From DATBLE01 sp963764565 (GTDB taxonomy: Bacteria; Actinomycetota; Thermoleophilia; Gaiellales; Gaiellaceae): 64,000 nt of DNA. The DNA is taken from positions 58,666-122,665 of the forward strand of contig CAVXTD010000013.1 in the NCBI GenBank assembly GCA_963764565.1. The letters are read 5' to 3'. How positions within the stretch are numbered: the stretch's first letter is position 1; each line of letters starts with the position of its first letter. Position numbers and translations under genes: made by a program. A model generated the notes under the pieces. That model saw only the letters and a program-made list of their open reading frames with translations. It was not told where the DNA came from and did not search any database. Shown piece by piece: positions 47,065 to 57,284 of the stretch.

Positions 47065-48929
47065 TCAGCGAACGACGGCGATGTCCGTGGCCTCGGTGTC
47101 CGCGAGCGTGCTGCCGGTCCCGGTGGCCGGGTTGAGCTGGTCCAGGTAGGCCTCGAAGGAGAGCACAGGCGTCTTGTCTCGGCTGGGTACGCTCGGCGCG
47201 AGCGTCACCCGGAAGGTGACCGTTGCCTTGCTGTGCGGCTTGATGGTCAGCCCGATTCCCTTCGGGCCGACGAAGGCGCCCTGGATCGCTCCCTCCTTGA
47301 CCGTGGAGCCGTAGAGCTTGAGCGGTGAGAACGGGCCGCTGCGGCCGCTGATCGACGTCGCCAGCTTGATCTGGGCTGCGGTCACATTCGGCGACTTGTT
47401 GGTGCCCGGGAAGATCTGGAAGTCGATGGTGCCGAAGGGGATCGGCTTTGCCGTGCGATTCCCGAACGTCACCGTGAAGTACGACGTTCCGCCTGCGCGG
47501 AGCGACGTCGGGAAGGTGTCCGACGCGGTCGGGGCGACGGCGCGGAAGCTGCCCTGGTAGACGAGCGAGGTCGACGACTTTCCGCCCTTGCCCTCGGTGG
47601 CGACGATTCCGCACACCACGCTGTCGGTCGAGGCCTTGTACGTGACGTCGAACGAGCCGTACTCGTCCGTCTTGCCGCTGTCCTTGTTCAGGGTGCCGCA
47701 GCTCCCCTTCCCCTGCACGACGTACGTGGAAAGGGTGACCGGATCGCCCTGAATCCCGAAGTTCTTCCGGTCGGAGACGAGCACCTGGTCGTCGGCCGTC
47801 GCCCTGCCGTTGGCTCGGGAGCGAGCTCGGATAGGCCTGGGAGATGATGATCACGCGGTTGGTGCTCGTGGCCGGCTTCGTGGAGGCCGCCGTCTTCCCG
47901 CTCGGCTGGCAGCCGTTTCCGACCCCGAGCCTGGCGTAGGCGGAATTGCTGAACTCCGTCTGCGATGTAGTACTTCCCGCCGTTGACCACCTGGTTGTAC
48001 TGGGTGCTGCCGGCGTTGTTGGGGTCGGTGGACCCGAGCGGGGTGCCGTAGTAGCTGGCGCAGATGTCCGCGATCTCGGAGCCGCTCGCGTCGACCCACG
48101 CCGGCTGGTCGGCCGGGTCGGTCATCGTCTCCAGCAGCTCGTGGCTGAACACGCTGATCGCGCCCTCGATCACGACGCTGCCGTTGGGAGTCTGGCCGCC
48201 GTCGCATCCCGACGTCTCCAGCGGCTCGTTGCCGTAGAGCACGACGTTCGCGCCCGTCCCGTACGAGCGGTGGTAGCCGCAGTAGAAGTGCTGTCGGAAG
48301 TTGGAGCCGTCCCGATCCTGTGTCTCGACGCCGGACGGGAAGAAGACCGGGTAGAAGACGGAGAGCCCGGTCGGCAATCCGCTCGCCGCGATCCCCTGTG
48401 ACCAGCTCCGTCCTGGAGCTGTGCGTCGGTGACGCACACTCTGTAGTCGTTGCATTTGCGAGCTTGCAGCCGCCTGCCGGATAGGGATTCGTCGTCGACG
48501 ATCGGCGTGCCCGGCGGTGATGCGGTACCGGAGGTTGACCTTGCCCGAGCTCGTCTTCTGGAAGTACTCGCGGGCGATCGAGACGACGTTGCTCGTCTGC
48601 CCGCTCGCGGCCGCCAGGTTCTTGATGTAGCCGCTGACGGCCTTCACGTAGTTCGGTGGGTACGTGTACCCCTGGGGCGCCCAGAAGATCGGGATGACGG
48701 TGAATCCGTTGGGGCCGGACGTGTCGGCGACGGGGCCGCCGTTGTAGACGAGCGGCGGCGAGCAACCGTCGCAGTAGTGGCTGTTGTCGACGCTCCGCCT
48801 GGCGATGTGTCTCGGGCCGGCAGCGTTGTGGTCGCCATGCAGCGCGGCGGATGCCCCACCCAGGCCGACGAGCGTCACCGCCACCGCTCCGGCGGCGATC
48901 ACGCGCCTCAAGGAACCTGTCGCTAGCAT
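47065..48929 (-). CDS. Large secreted protein, Exordium-like N-terminal region (frameshifted)
   Basis: About 620 aa across several frame changes (near 48510, 48430, 47960 and 47780). Signal peptide LRRVIAAGAVAVTLVGLGG. The N-terminal domain has PLVYNGGPVADTSGPNG, PIFWAPQGYTYPPNYV, and the His/Glu-rich VFSHELLETMTDPADQPAW followed by EIADICASYY, resembling phosphate-induced/Exordium-type proteins. A C-terminal beta-rich domain (SYFTVTFGNRTAKPIPFGTI, KATVTFRVTLAPSVP) follows. Family call is tentative; hydrolytic activity cannot be claimed. Confidence 0.6.
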
Positions 48930-49077
48930 CGCCTTCCCCTCTCCTGGTCGATGACGACGAACCAGGCCTGCCGCGTGCCCAGACGTTCCACGCGGCGGCC
49001 CCCGCAGACGAGGAGATCGACGCTCGTGCGGCCGAACGCTAAAGGATCGCCTCCCTGAGTTCAACCCGGCCCGGCGG

Positions 49078-49099
49078 TGCCCCGGCGGCCGCGCCGGGG
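49078..49099. repeat. GC hairpin in gene-poor region
   Basis: GCCCCGGCG and CGCCGGGGC form a 9-bp stem around GCCG. It is the only structure seen in 48930-49482. That stretch has no supported gene, though 49260-49300 faintly resembles a decayed tRNA 3' half. Confidence 0.45.
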
Positions 49100-49482
49100 C
49101 GGCATCGAGGCCCGCGAGCGTTCTCACGCAGCACGGCTCGTCGTGCCTGACGGCGGGCGCAGGGTGCCGCTCTTCGAGTACCGCGTCACCAGAACGAGCC
49201 CCGAAGGCACAACCAAGGGTTCGGGTCGGAGCCGGACCGAGCCGAGGACAGCGGCAACCCCTACACGTCTCGAACTCGCAACCTCCAGCTTCTTTGCGGG
49301 ATCGATGTGCAGTGCGCTTCATGGCACTTTTCGGCGTAGCGAAGCGGCTTCTCGCCTCCTAACGTGCGGGACTTGCGCGACTTGCGGGGCCGCACGTGAA
49401 TGAAGGCGTGGGCCGGGTGGTCGACGGTGGGCTGACGAGCGGAATCTGGGGCGGCTGAGCCGCTCACCATCGGGCCCGGCTA

Positions 49483-50388
49483 CTAGTCCGCGGGCGGCGC
49501 CGAGAGTCTGGCGCGGCCGCCGAGCACGATGCCCGAGGCGATTACGAGGCCGCCGACCAACTGCAGGGTGTCGAGGCTCTCGGAGAGCACGATCAGGGCG
49601 AAGACTGCTCCGAGGAACGGTTGCAGGTTCGCATAGAGGGCACTCCGGCCGGCACCGACGCGGTTGATGGCGATCGACCAGAACACGTTGCCGAGCACGA
49701 TCGAAGCCAGCGCGCTGTACAGGAGCGCGCTCCAGGCGAGCCCGGGCGGGCGTCCCCAGTGCTCCCCGCCCAGCGATGGGATCGCGACCAGGCACAGCAG
49801 GAAGCCCCCGATCAGGCAGCTGTCCGTGACGACTACCAGTGGCGAGTGTCGTTTCATGACGGGCACGATCGTGACTGAGTAGACCGCGAAGCTGAACGTG
49901 GTGGCAAGCGCGAGCAGGATCCCGACGACGTTCGTGGTCAGGCCTCCGCGGGTGCCGGCCGCGACGAGCGCGACACCCGTGAACGACACGCCAGTCGCCA
50001 ACCAGTGCCGCCGCCGGAGGCGCTCGAAGCCGGCGAGCCGGGACATCAGCGACACGAGGATCGGCAGCGTTCCGAACACGAGCGCCACCGACGACGCCGT
50101 CGCGAGATCCAGGGCGTAGCTGAACGCGATCTGGTTGAGGACGACGCCGAAGACCGAGGCGATCGTCACCACCACGAACTCGCGCCGCCCCAACCGGAGG
50201 GACTGCCCACGCAGCCGGACGACCGCCGTCAGCGCGAGGCCGGCGATCGTCCAGCGAAGCGCGACGTAGGCGAGAGGCTCGAACCCGTGCGTGAGGCCGT
50301 AGCGGACGGCGGTGAAGTTGAAGCTCCACAGCAGGACCGTACCGAGCAGCAGGCTTTCGGAAGGCACCCGGCGCACGCGTACGAGCAT
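49483..50388 (-). CDS. EamA/DMT-superfamily transporter
   Basis: 301 aa with ten membrane helices in two EamA repeats: LLLGTVLLWSFNFTAVRYGL near the N-terminus, and the second repeat from GILLALATTFSFAVYSVTIV. C-terminal VGGLVIASGIVLGG is typical. A drug/metabolite exporter; the substrate is not predictable. Intact gene. Confidence 0.9.
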   Translation of the reverse strand: MLVRVRRVPSESLLLGTVLLWSFNFTAVRYGLTHGFEPLAYVALRWTIAGLALTAVVRLRGQSLRLGRREFVVVTIASVFGVVLNQIAFSYALDLATASSVALVFGTLPILVSLMSRLAGFERLRRRHWLATGVSFTGVALVAAGTRGGLTTNVVGILLALATTFSFAVYSVTIVPVMKRHSPLVVVTDSCLIGGFLLCLVAIPSLGGEHWGRPPGLAWSALLYSALASIVLGNVFWSIAINRVGAGRSALYANLQPFLGAVFALIVLSESLDTLQLVGGLVIASGIVLGGRARLSAPPAD

Positions 50389-50509
50389 ATGTTCGTGCGT
50401 CGGGGTCTTCCTCGAGTGGAGGCTACGCGCGGGGTACCGACTCGCACAGCGGATAACGCGAACCGATCACCGCTCAATACGGTCTACCTCAGCCTCGACT
50501 CGCTTGCTC

Positions 50510-50720
50510 GGGGTCGGCTTCGCGACCCTGGAACTTGTCCACAGTGCCGACCTCAACGCCGGTCGGCAACCGCTCACGCAGCAGCTACCACCATCACGTC
50601 GCCCGGGCCAAGGGGACGCTCCCCCCGGTCCGTGAAGGAGCCGCCGAGCAGCGCTTCGATCTGCCGAGCGATCGCCTCCGCCTCCGACTCGACCCGGTTC
50701 ACCACAACTCACCACCACGA
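50510..50720 (-). pseudogene. Remnant of a superfamily I (Dna2/AAA_12-type) helicase
   Basis: The minus strand encodes NRVESEAEAIARQIEALLGG, SFTDRGERPLGPGDVMVVA and, after a break, RERLPTGVEVGTVDKFQGRE, matching the C-terminal motor region of AAA_12 helicases (usual continuation VGTVDKFQGQEAP). Flanking domains are missing, so this is a decayed fragment. The rest of 50389-50868 shows no gene. Confidence 0.55.
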
Positions 50721-50868
50721 GTCGTCGCGGCGCTCAACGACCTCGGCGGCCCGGCTCCTAGGAACGTCAGCGTCGCGCTTGAGCCGATCTAGCGTCGCAC
50801 TTCACCGAAGAGGCGACGGTCGGCTGCCTGACATGGAGAACGCGGCTGTCGGGATGGAGTGGTGTCGG

Positions 50869-51451
50869 CTATCCCTCCTCGGGGAGTTGGACGGCGGGGA
50901 GGCTTGTGATGCCCGTCTCCTTCTGGAAGAAGGAGAACGCGTCCTTCGCGTCGCGCTGGAGCGCTGTGAAGAAGTCCTCGAACTTCAGATAGGCGGACTG
51001 CGCGTCGGCGTCCTTGAGGAAGCTCAAGAGCGGCTCGGTGTTCTGGTACTTCAGGTACTGCTCGAGCCCGATCAGGATGCCCTCGAGCATGCTGCCTGAC
51101 CTGGTGCCGCCCTTCTGGTACAGGGCGAGTACGGCGTCGACCTGGTCCGGCGTCCTTCAGGTAGAAGGCCGACAGCTCCTGCAGGGAGAGCAGTTTGTAG
51201 TACTGCGCGAAGTCGGTGACCTTGAGATATGCGGGGAAGCCGTCGAGTTTGAGGAAGCGCACGAGCGAGCTGCCCCAGTTCAGCTCGATCTTGCTGAAGC
51301 GGGCGAGAGGATCGCGTGCCCCCGCACGTGCCGGGTGGGAGGCCGGCCGTGCCTGGGAGGCCGAGCCGGCGTTCGCGGTTGCCGCCGCCCCTCCCGCTGC
51401 GAGAAACGCGGCAACGAGGCTCGCCTTCGCCGCACCGATCTTCCTTCCCAT
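50869..51451 (-). CDS. Secreted hypothetical protein (frameshifted)
   Basis: About 193 aa. Signal peptide (KASLVAAFLAAGGAAATANA). The mature part consists of short repeated helical units of the form xFLKxxGFxAYLKVTDF, e.g. SSLVRFLKLDGFPAYLK, YLKYQNTEPLLSFLKDADAQ and AYLKFEDFFTALQRDAKDA. One frame change near 51143. No family recognised. Confidence 0.6.
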
Positions 51452-51550
51452 CGTTGCCCCCTTTGCGCGTCGCGGACCGGTGGAGCCCCGAGTCTGCCAG
51501 CCTGCTTGGAGATGTCAATCCCTCGTTCGAGGACGTGAACCGGGCTCGAC

Positions 51551-52950
51551 TCAGGGCCGCTCGATCAGCCCGAGCGTGTAGAGCCGACGGACGGCGGCTA
51601 CCGCGACCGCAGCGGAGACGTCCGCCTCCGCAGCGATCTCCCGCAGCGGCCGGTCCGGCGTGAGCGCGAACAGCAGCGGGAGCGCCTCCGGCTCGATCCG
51701 GCCGGCGAGGCCGACGCCGGCCGCGAGCGAAACGGTCACGTCGGCTACCGCGTAGCCGCCGTCGTAGACGAGCGTCTGGTCGAGGCGGTGCCCCTGGACG
51801 AGCCCGAACGACCAGTCAAGGAGCTCCGCGTCGTCCTGGAGCTCTGCGAGCCCGTCGGCGGCGGCGAACAGGCGCTCGATGTGCTCGCCGGCAGCGCCCA
51901 GCGCAGGCTCCGATGCGTCGAACCCCTGGATTCGGCCGTGACCTTCCCGGCCGCGCAGGATCACTGCGCCGAGACCGATTCCCGCGACGCCTTCCTGCTC
52001 GTAGTAGTCCAGCCAGCGGCCAACGGTGGTCGCGTAGCGGGCGGGATCGGCGCGGATCGGCTCGTTCCAGCGCGTCGCGTAGTGGAAGGGGTCGACGGTC
52101 CCGTGCGAGAGGACGAGCGCGTCGCACGCGAGCCCCTCGACCCATTCGGCCGCCGGCTGCCAGCCTCCCTCCGGCGTCCTGCAAATCCAGTTGCAGAGCA
52201 CAGTCGCGAAGCCGCCGGGCCGGAGGTGCGCTGCGGCCCCGCGGACGACCTCGCGGCAGATCGCGTCTCCCGGCAGGCTGCTGTCACGGAAGACGAAGTC
52301 GCTGTCCGGCGAGATCACGAACGGCGGGTTGGCGACGATCAGGTCGAAGGTCTCGCCCTCGACCGGCTCGAACAGGCTGCCCAGCCTGAGATCGAGCGCG
52401 ATGCCGTTCAGGCGCGAGCCGAGCGTCGCGTACTCAAGGGCACGGGGGTTGACGTCGGTCGCGACGACGGTGCGCGCATGACGCGCTGCCAACAGGGCCT
52501 GCACCCCCGAGCCCGTCCCGATCTCCAGCGCGCGCGCGACCGGACGGCGAACGGTCAGGCGTCGCCAGCGTGCGGGAAGCGGCGTTGACCCCCGTGACCA
52601 CGTCTGCGGCCGACGTGTGCGGATCGTGCGCGATCAGCATCCCCGCAAACGGGCGTCAGTCCCACCCGTGGCGAGACGGTGTCCCCGTCGAGCTCGATCA
52701 AGCCGGCTTCGGCCAGCCCCTCCGCGGCGACCGGGAGCGAGTCCCGGGCCATCCGTTCGCCGAGCACGAAGACCCGAAGCAGCGCCGCCCGCGGATCGTC
52801 CCCGCGATACCGGCTCAGGACAAGCGGAACGTCGTCGCCGCTCGCCGCCGGCCCAAACAGCTCGGCCAGCGCAAGCTCGTTGAGCCCGGCCCGTCGCAGC
52901 TCCCGCCCGAGCGCCTCCATTCCGGCATCGTCCCCTCGCGACCGCTCCAT
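51551..52950 (-). CDS. SAM-dependent methyltransferase, HemK/PrmC-like MTS fold (frameshifted)
   Basis: About 466 aa after joining frames (breaks near 52560-52650 and 52510). N-terminal helical/winged domain (LREL RRAG..., VFVLGERMARDSLP), then the Rossmann methyltransferase: EIGTGSGVQALLAARHA, TDVNPRALEYA, and the signature ANPPFVISP typical of N5-glutamine and N6-adenine methyltransferases. A C-terminal beta/winged-helix extension (REIAAEADVSAAVAVAAVRRLYTLGLIE) follows. The acceptor is unknown. Confidence 0.78.
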
Positions 52951-53063
52951 CAGCGCTGCCGTTATACCCTCGGTGGGAAGACCCGCCGTCCGCCGCGCGC
53001 ACGCCCGTCATGCAGCCGATGCGGTCTTCGGGTCATCAGGACCGCATCCAGGCCGATCTTTGC

Positions 53064-53788
53064 CTACCCCTGCGGTTGAACACGGGTTGGGTCGAGTCCG
53101 CTCGAGTGGACGACCCCCAGAGCGACCAGCTGCCGGCGCCGCTGAGGCCGGTCGTCCATGCGCCGCTCTAGGCGCGGCGGCTCCTGGTAGAAGCCCAGAC
53201 CCTTCCAGATCATCTGGGAGTAGGACGTCGCGGCCACCAGGTTGTAGCGCGACTTGGCTCCGCTGACGAGGTGGAAGCCGCCGTTCTGCTTACAGTTCTT
53301 GAGGGCGACCTTGGCGCCGGCCGGGATCTGAGCGTCGCAGATCTCGCGCATGTCCTCGAGGAACTTCTTGTCGACAGCAGCTTTGCTGAAGGCGAAGTAA
53401 TCGATCACCTTGCCGCCGTTCACGGCCATGTCATGGACTTTGGCGTGCGAGTAGCCGGCGTCGTGCTGCTTGCAAGCCTCGCGGAAGTTGACGTGATAGC
53501 GCTTGGCCTTGTTCCAGCCGGCGACGTTGTCGAAGGGTACTTCGGTGTCGGCGAATCAGGAGTCGTCGCCGTACTTCGTGTCGTTTCCGGCCGGTCGGCC
53601 GCCGCAACCGTTGGAGACCGATTCGAGCGAGACGAACGCGTCCGGCAGCGGCGGCCAGATGACGATTGGCTGGGCGCGGGTCAGGTCGTTGCATCAGGTG
53701 TCGCTGCTGTTCGAGGGGCTGGTCGTGCAGAGATGGAGCACCAGAGAGGAGCCGCTCGAGACGATCGCAAGGATGGCTCGGTTGACAT
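53064..53788 (-). CDS. Phospholipase A2-like secreted protein with two in-frame TGA codons
   Basis: About 240 codons in one frame from near 53788. It contains FREACKQHDAGYSHAKV, the Cys-His-Asp catalytic motif of prokaryotic phospholipase A2, and later KKFLEDMREICD with the partner Cys. The frame is broken only by TGA at 53696-53694 (SSDT-TGA-CNDL) and at 53558-53556 (YGDDS-TGA-FADTEV). The second aligns with a Cys of the Streptomyces enzyme; either could also be TGG. No good SECIS follows. A nonsense-mutated pseudogene is the default reading. Confidence 0.55.
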
Positions 53789-53830
53789 GGGCGCGGCTGG
53801 GATCGAACCAGCGACCTCCCGCGTGTGAAG
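53787..53830 (-). repeat. tRNA-Val 3'-half duplicate (putative attL)
   Basis: 44 bp identical to 57285-57328, the 3' half of the intact tRNA-Val gene, in the same orientation. The rest of the tRNA is absent here. This is the footprint left when an element integrates into a tRNA 3' end. No tyrosine integrase is visible between the copies, so the element would be a remnant. The stretch 53831-54159 has no supported gene. Confidence 0.7.
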
Positions 53831-54159
53831 TCGGCGGGGCGGCTCGCGGCCGGTCGCCGGTAGTCGCGAAACCGGGTCCGTTGGGTCGAGCGCTCGGAAG
53901 GTGATCCGATCTTCGCCCCCGTTCGCCACCCCTACTTTCCAAGAACTTTCCACGTCGCGGAGGCCCGCTTCGAGCGGATCGGCCGTGGGCGGTACAGGCT
54001 CAGGACCCCCGCTACGGTAAGCCCGGTACGTTAGCGGCAGGCCCACTACTGCACCGAATGCAGAACGGCCGCGAATCTTCGAGCGAGACATCGAGGGGCG
54101 TGCGTAGGCGTAGTCCTCCTCGCGGGTGAGCAGGCACCAGAAGAGAGGCGCAGCGCCGC

Positions 54160-54888
54160 TCAGCTTGTGACGGTGACCGGCACGCCGGGGCCGATGCGGA
54201 GAACCAGCCAGCGCATCGTGTCGTTGTCGAGACGTACGCAGCCGTGCGAGACGGCGCTGCCGAGGGCGCCGCCGACGTTCGTTAGGCCGTGCAGGGCGAT
54301 TTGGCCCGGGCCGCCGTCGAACTCCTGCAACACGTTGGAGCGGGCGCTTAATGCGAGTGCGTACGGCGCGCCGGCGTCGGCGGCTCGCAGCTGGATCGCT
54401 TCTTCGACGAAGAACTCGCCGCGGGGCGTCGGCGTCGAGGGTTTGCCCACGACCGCCTTGACGATTCGGACGGGGCGGCCGTAGTGATAAGCGATCACCC
54501 GTCGCCTGGAGGTGTCGACGACGATATGCCAGCTGGTCGTCAAGGCAACCGTTGCAGGTTGTCTGATCCAGCCCGTTCGTCCGTTCGGCCGGCCGGGTAG
54601 CCTGACGTGTAGCCACTCGAGCCCGTCGGCGCCCGTCCTGCCGAGAACCGGAAGCACTGTCCGCTCTCCCGTCAGCGGCCGCCGCGCCTGCACCAGCCCG
54701 AGTGGTGCTGAATCCTGAGCAGGCCTCGAGAACGCCTCATGCGCGCTGAGCAGCGCCCTCAACTCCTGGACCGGTTTCACGACCGCGGGTGTGACGGAGT
54801 GCGCCGGTGCCGCCCCCGTCCACGTCGCGGTGGCCAGCACGAGCGTTGCCAGTGTGAGCCGGAAACGGTGGATGCGCGTGGTCACCAC
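54160..54888 (-). CDS. L,D-transpeptidase (YkuD family)
   Basis: About 242 aa from GTG 54888 (an in-frame ATG exists at 54984). Signal/anchor FRLTLATLVLATATW, an SH3-like linker domain, then the YkuD domain with TPTPRGEFFVEE and the catalytic HGLTNVGG...SHGCVRLDN. It forms 3-3 peptidoglycan cross-links outside the membrane. It lies inside the tRNA-Val-bounded segment. Confidence 0.9.
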   Translation of the reverse strand: MVTTRIHRFRLTLATLVLATATWTGAAPAHSVTPAVVKPVQELRALLSAHEAFSRPAQDSAPLGLVQARRPLTGERTVLPVLGRTGADGLEWLHVRLPGRPNGRTGWIRQPATVALTTSWHIVVDTSRRRVIAYHYGRPVRIVKAVVGKPSTPTPRGEFFVEEAIQLRAADAGAPYALALSARSNVLQEFDGGPGQIALHGLTNVGGALGSAVSHGCVRLDNDTMRWLVLRIGPGVPVTVTS

Positions 54889-54980
54889 TCCTGGTACCTG
54901 CCTACGCCAGAACACGACGAGTGGCCGACTCCGCCCACTCGTGGGCCACTGAAGCCGTCGTGTTTCCAGCGGGACATCGT

Positions 54981-56310
54981 TCAACCTGTAAAGCCGACGC
55001 GGCGGATGGCCGGTCGGGCGTAACCATGCTTCGCATTCGCTGCCTTCAGCTTCGCTGCCGCGACCTTCTTCGCCGCCTCGCGCTTCTTCGCTGCCTTCAG
55101 CTTCGCCGCCGCGACCTTCTTCGCTTCTGCGACCTTCTTCGCTGCTGCGACCTTCTTCGCTGCTGCGACCTTCTTCGCTGCTGCGACCTTCTTCGCTGCC
55201 GCAGACCTTTTTCGCTGTTGCTGCCTTGGCTGCCGCAGCCTTGGCTGCCGCGGCCCTGCTCTTCGCCGCCGTCTGAGCGTTCGGCGTCGGCGTGGCTGGC
55301 GGTCCGGTTATCGGCGCGGCGATTGACAGAGGGGGCGTGGTTGTCGGTTGGGGCGTGGTCGTCGGTTGGGGACGTGTGGTCGCCGGCGGGGACGTGGTGG
55401 TTGCAGGCGGGGACGTGGTAGTAGTCGGGGTCGTCGTTGTAGTAGTCGTGGTCGGGGGCGGAGACGTGGTAGTGGTCGGGTCGCGTCGTAGTAGTCGTGG
55501 TCGGAGTCGTCGTGGTCGTGGGCGGCGGTGTCGTGCAGGTCGGTTTGTTGACGGTGTCGTGAATGAAGGTCACGTCGGCGTTGCGGGCCAAGACCCTGCC
55601 CTCCACGGTGATGTGTTCGGTCAGAGTGATCTGGGTCAGGGCGAGGATCGTCCCGACGAAGGTCTCGTCCGTGTTCTTCAGGAATGCGGAGTTGACCTTC
55701 CAGAAGACGTTGCACGGCTGTGCGCCGTTCGTGTAGGCCACCGAGGACGTTGGATCGACGGTCAGATCGCCGCTGCTTGGGGCCTGGAAGATGAACACCG
55801 AACTCGAGTCGCCGCCACCGTCGAGCGTCAGGGCGATGGGGCCGCTGATCAGGATGCCCGAGGTGGAGTTGTAGACGCCCGGAAGGAGTGTCTGGCCTGC
55901 GAGATTGACGCCGGTGATCGACGGTTGGTTCGGCGTCTGCGCCTCGGCAAAATCGTAGGCGGTAAGGAGACTCGCCTGGGCATCCGCCAACTCAGGCGAG
56001 CCGGCGCCGTAGGCGGCGAATCCGGGGTGGGTCACGCCGACGTCGATCGAGGTCGACGAGCCGATGTCGCCGTTAACAACGGAGTCTGCGCCGACATTGG
56101 TCATCGCGGTGAAGGAGAGGGCGCCGAAGGAGTCGGCGTCGCCGAGGTCGACGGTCGCCTGTGCGGAGAGCGCGCTATCTGCGCGCCCTGCGAACGAAAG
56201 CGCGAACCCTCCGATCGAGAGCATTACCAGAACGGCGATCGAGAGCAGCCCGACTGCCCTGGCGGCGGAACGCGAACCTGTCCCCTAGCACGGTGCGTGA
56301 AGAGCTTCAT
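54981..56310 (-). CDS. DUF3494 (ice-binding-fold) surface protein with PT linker and Ala/Lys repeat tail (frameshifted)
   Basis: About 440 aa. ATG 56310 follows AAGGA; one missing G near 56285 joins it to the signal peptide (LLSIAVLVMLSIGGFALSF). DUF3494 domain: VNGDIGSSTSIDVG, LLPGVYNSTSGI, SSVFIFQAPSSGDLTVDP, CNVFWKVNSAF, TFVGTILALTQITL. Then Pro/Thr-rich linker (55316-55545) and a C-terminal tail of AAAKKV units (about 55023-55205, last frame after a shift). The fold occurs in ice-binding proteins and adhesins; antifreeze activity is unproven. Confidence 0.8.
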
Positions 56311-56693
56311 GTTCAATCCTTCCTTTAGGCCTCGACGACATGGACGTCGCAGTCGACGATCCATCCGGCCTACGCTGCTGAGGTCGGATCCTTCGCGGCC
56401 GAATGCTTATGGCCGCCCCTGAATCGCGGCGCCGATCAATGAGGCGCCGAAAGACAATTCATCGGCAGTCCCCCGGCGCGCCTTGATCCCCCGCCTCGGG
56501 CATCTTCTCTCCGGGCCGCTGCGGAGGTCGGCGCCGCCGGGAGGACGGTGGAAAGCGCGTTCCGCTTGGCGGTGGCCGCCAGGCCGCCACGCTTAGCGAG
56601 CAGGCCTTTCTATCTAGCCGAATCCGGACGTACTGACCAGCGCCACCGGCGCCGCCAGCAACTGACTGAGGCCCATCCGGGACGCAAGGAGGA

Positions 56694-56996
56694 CTATCGC
56701 CCTCGTGAAGCGGAACGTGGCCACGGCGCCCGTGCTCGATCTGACGAAGCCTCAGCCGGGTTGGCGCCTCGCAAGCTAGGAAGCGGAAGGCGCGGGGCCC
56801 TCAAATCTAGTGCCGCAGGCCCCTTTTCCAGATAGGCACGGACTTCCGCCGCTGATGGCCGCTCACCTAAGCCGAGCAGTTCGCCCACCAGCGCTTCAAC
56901 GCGCCCCTTATCCCTGCCCCACGGCTCCTTCGTAACGCTGGTCTGTCGATCGACCAGGAAGTCCAGCGCCGCCTGCCACAGAGGAGGTCGCTCCAT
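56694..56996 (-). CDS. Hypothetical protein next to the tRNA-Val gene
   Basis: 100 aa. The first 65 residues have protein-like composition (ALDFLVDRQTSVTKEPWG, ALVGELLGLGERPSAAEV); the end is low-complexity. Just upstream, 57000-57110 encodes a possible small product ending in LRDSDWEPLDGEIRLSLGAT, without a clear start. Neither is recognised. Position at the tRNA-proximal end of the att-bounded segment, where element genes are expected, is the main interest. 56311-56693 shows no gene. Confidence 0.35.
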   Translation of the reverse strand: MERPPLWQAALDFLVDRQTSVTKEPWGRDKGRVEALVGELLGLGERPSAAEVRAYLEKGPAALDLRAPRLPLPSLRGANPAEASSDRARAPWPRSASRGR

Positions 56997-57284
56997 CGCT
57001 CAGCCCTTGACCCGTGGCGTGGCCCCGAGGCTGAGCCGGATCTCGCCGTCAAGCGGCTCCCAGTCGCTGTCCCGGAGCAGGCCGGTCTCCCTGGCCGGAT
57101 TCTCTCACCGACGTTCGACGGCACGATCTGGGCACATCACGACAGCGCAGTTTCAGACACTGTGCGCGAGAGCTTGCTTCGGTCACGGCCCCTGAATCTC
57201 GCACGACTCTCGCACTCCGTAGCGTGATGAACAGCGCGCAAACGGCGCTCCGACGGAAAGGCCTCGTTTCCAGGGCCGTTTCGA

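Noticed and set aside
49255..49300. A tRNA gene
   Set aside because: Only a weak T-arm-like stretch is present; no acceptor or anticodon stem can be drawn.
50533..50543. A DnaA box (TTGTCCACA) suggesting an origin
   Set aside because: It is isolated and lies within the helicase remnant, where the complementary strand encodes the conserved TVDKF motif.
53540..53558. Selenocysteine insertion at the second TGA of the phospholipase-like gene
   Set aside because: The best downstream hairpin (CGAAG/CUUCG) has loop UACC without a G in the first positions, and a second TGA exists upstream, so Sec is not supported.
53681..53942. A protein ending in a HTREVAGSIPAAP-like sequence
   Set aside because: This is the translation of the tRNA-Val 3' half, a common false CDS.
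55023..55205. CRISPR-like or satellite direct repeats
   Set aside because: The 18-bp periodicity has no spacers and translates into AAAKKV units at the end of the DUF3494 protein.
56311..56520. A cyclic-dinucleotide riboswitch in the leader of the DUF3494 gene
   Set aside because: GC-rich stems are present but the conserved sequence blocks of c-di-GMP or c-di-AMP riboswitches were not found.
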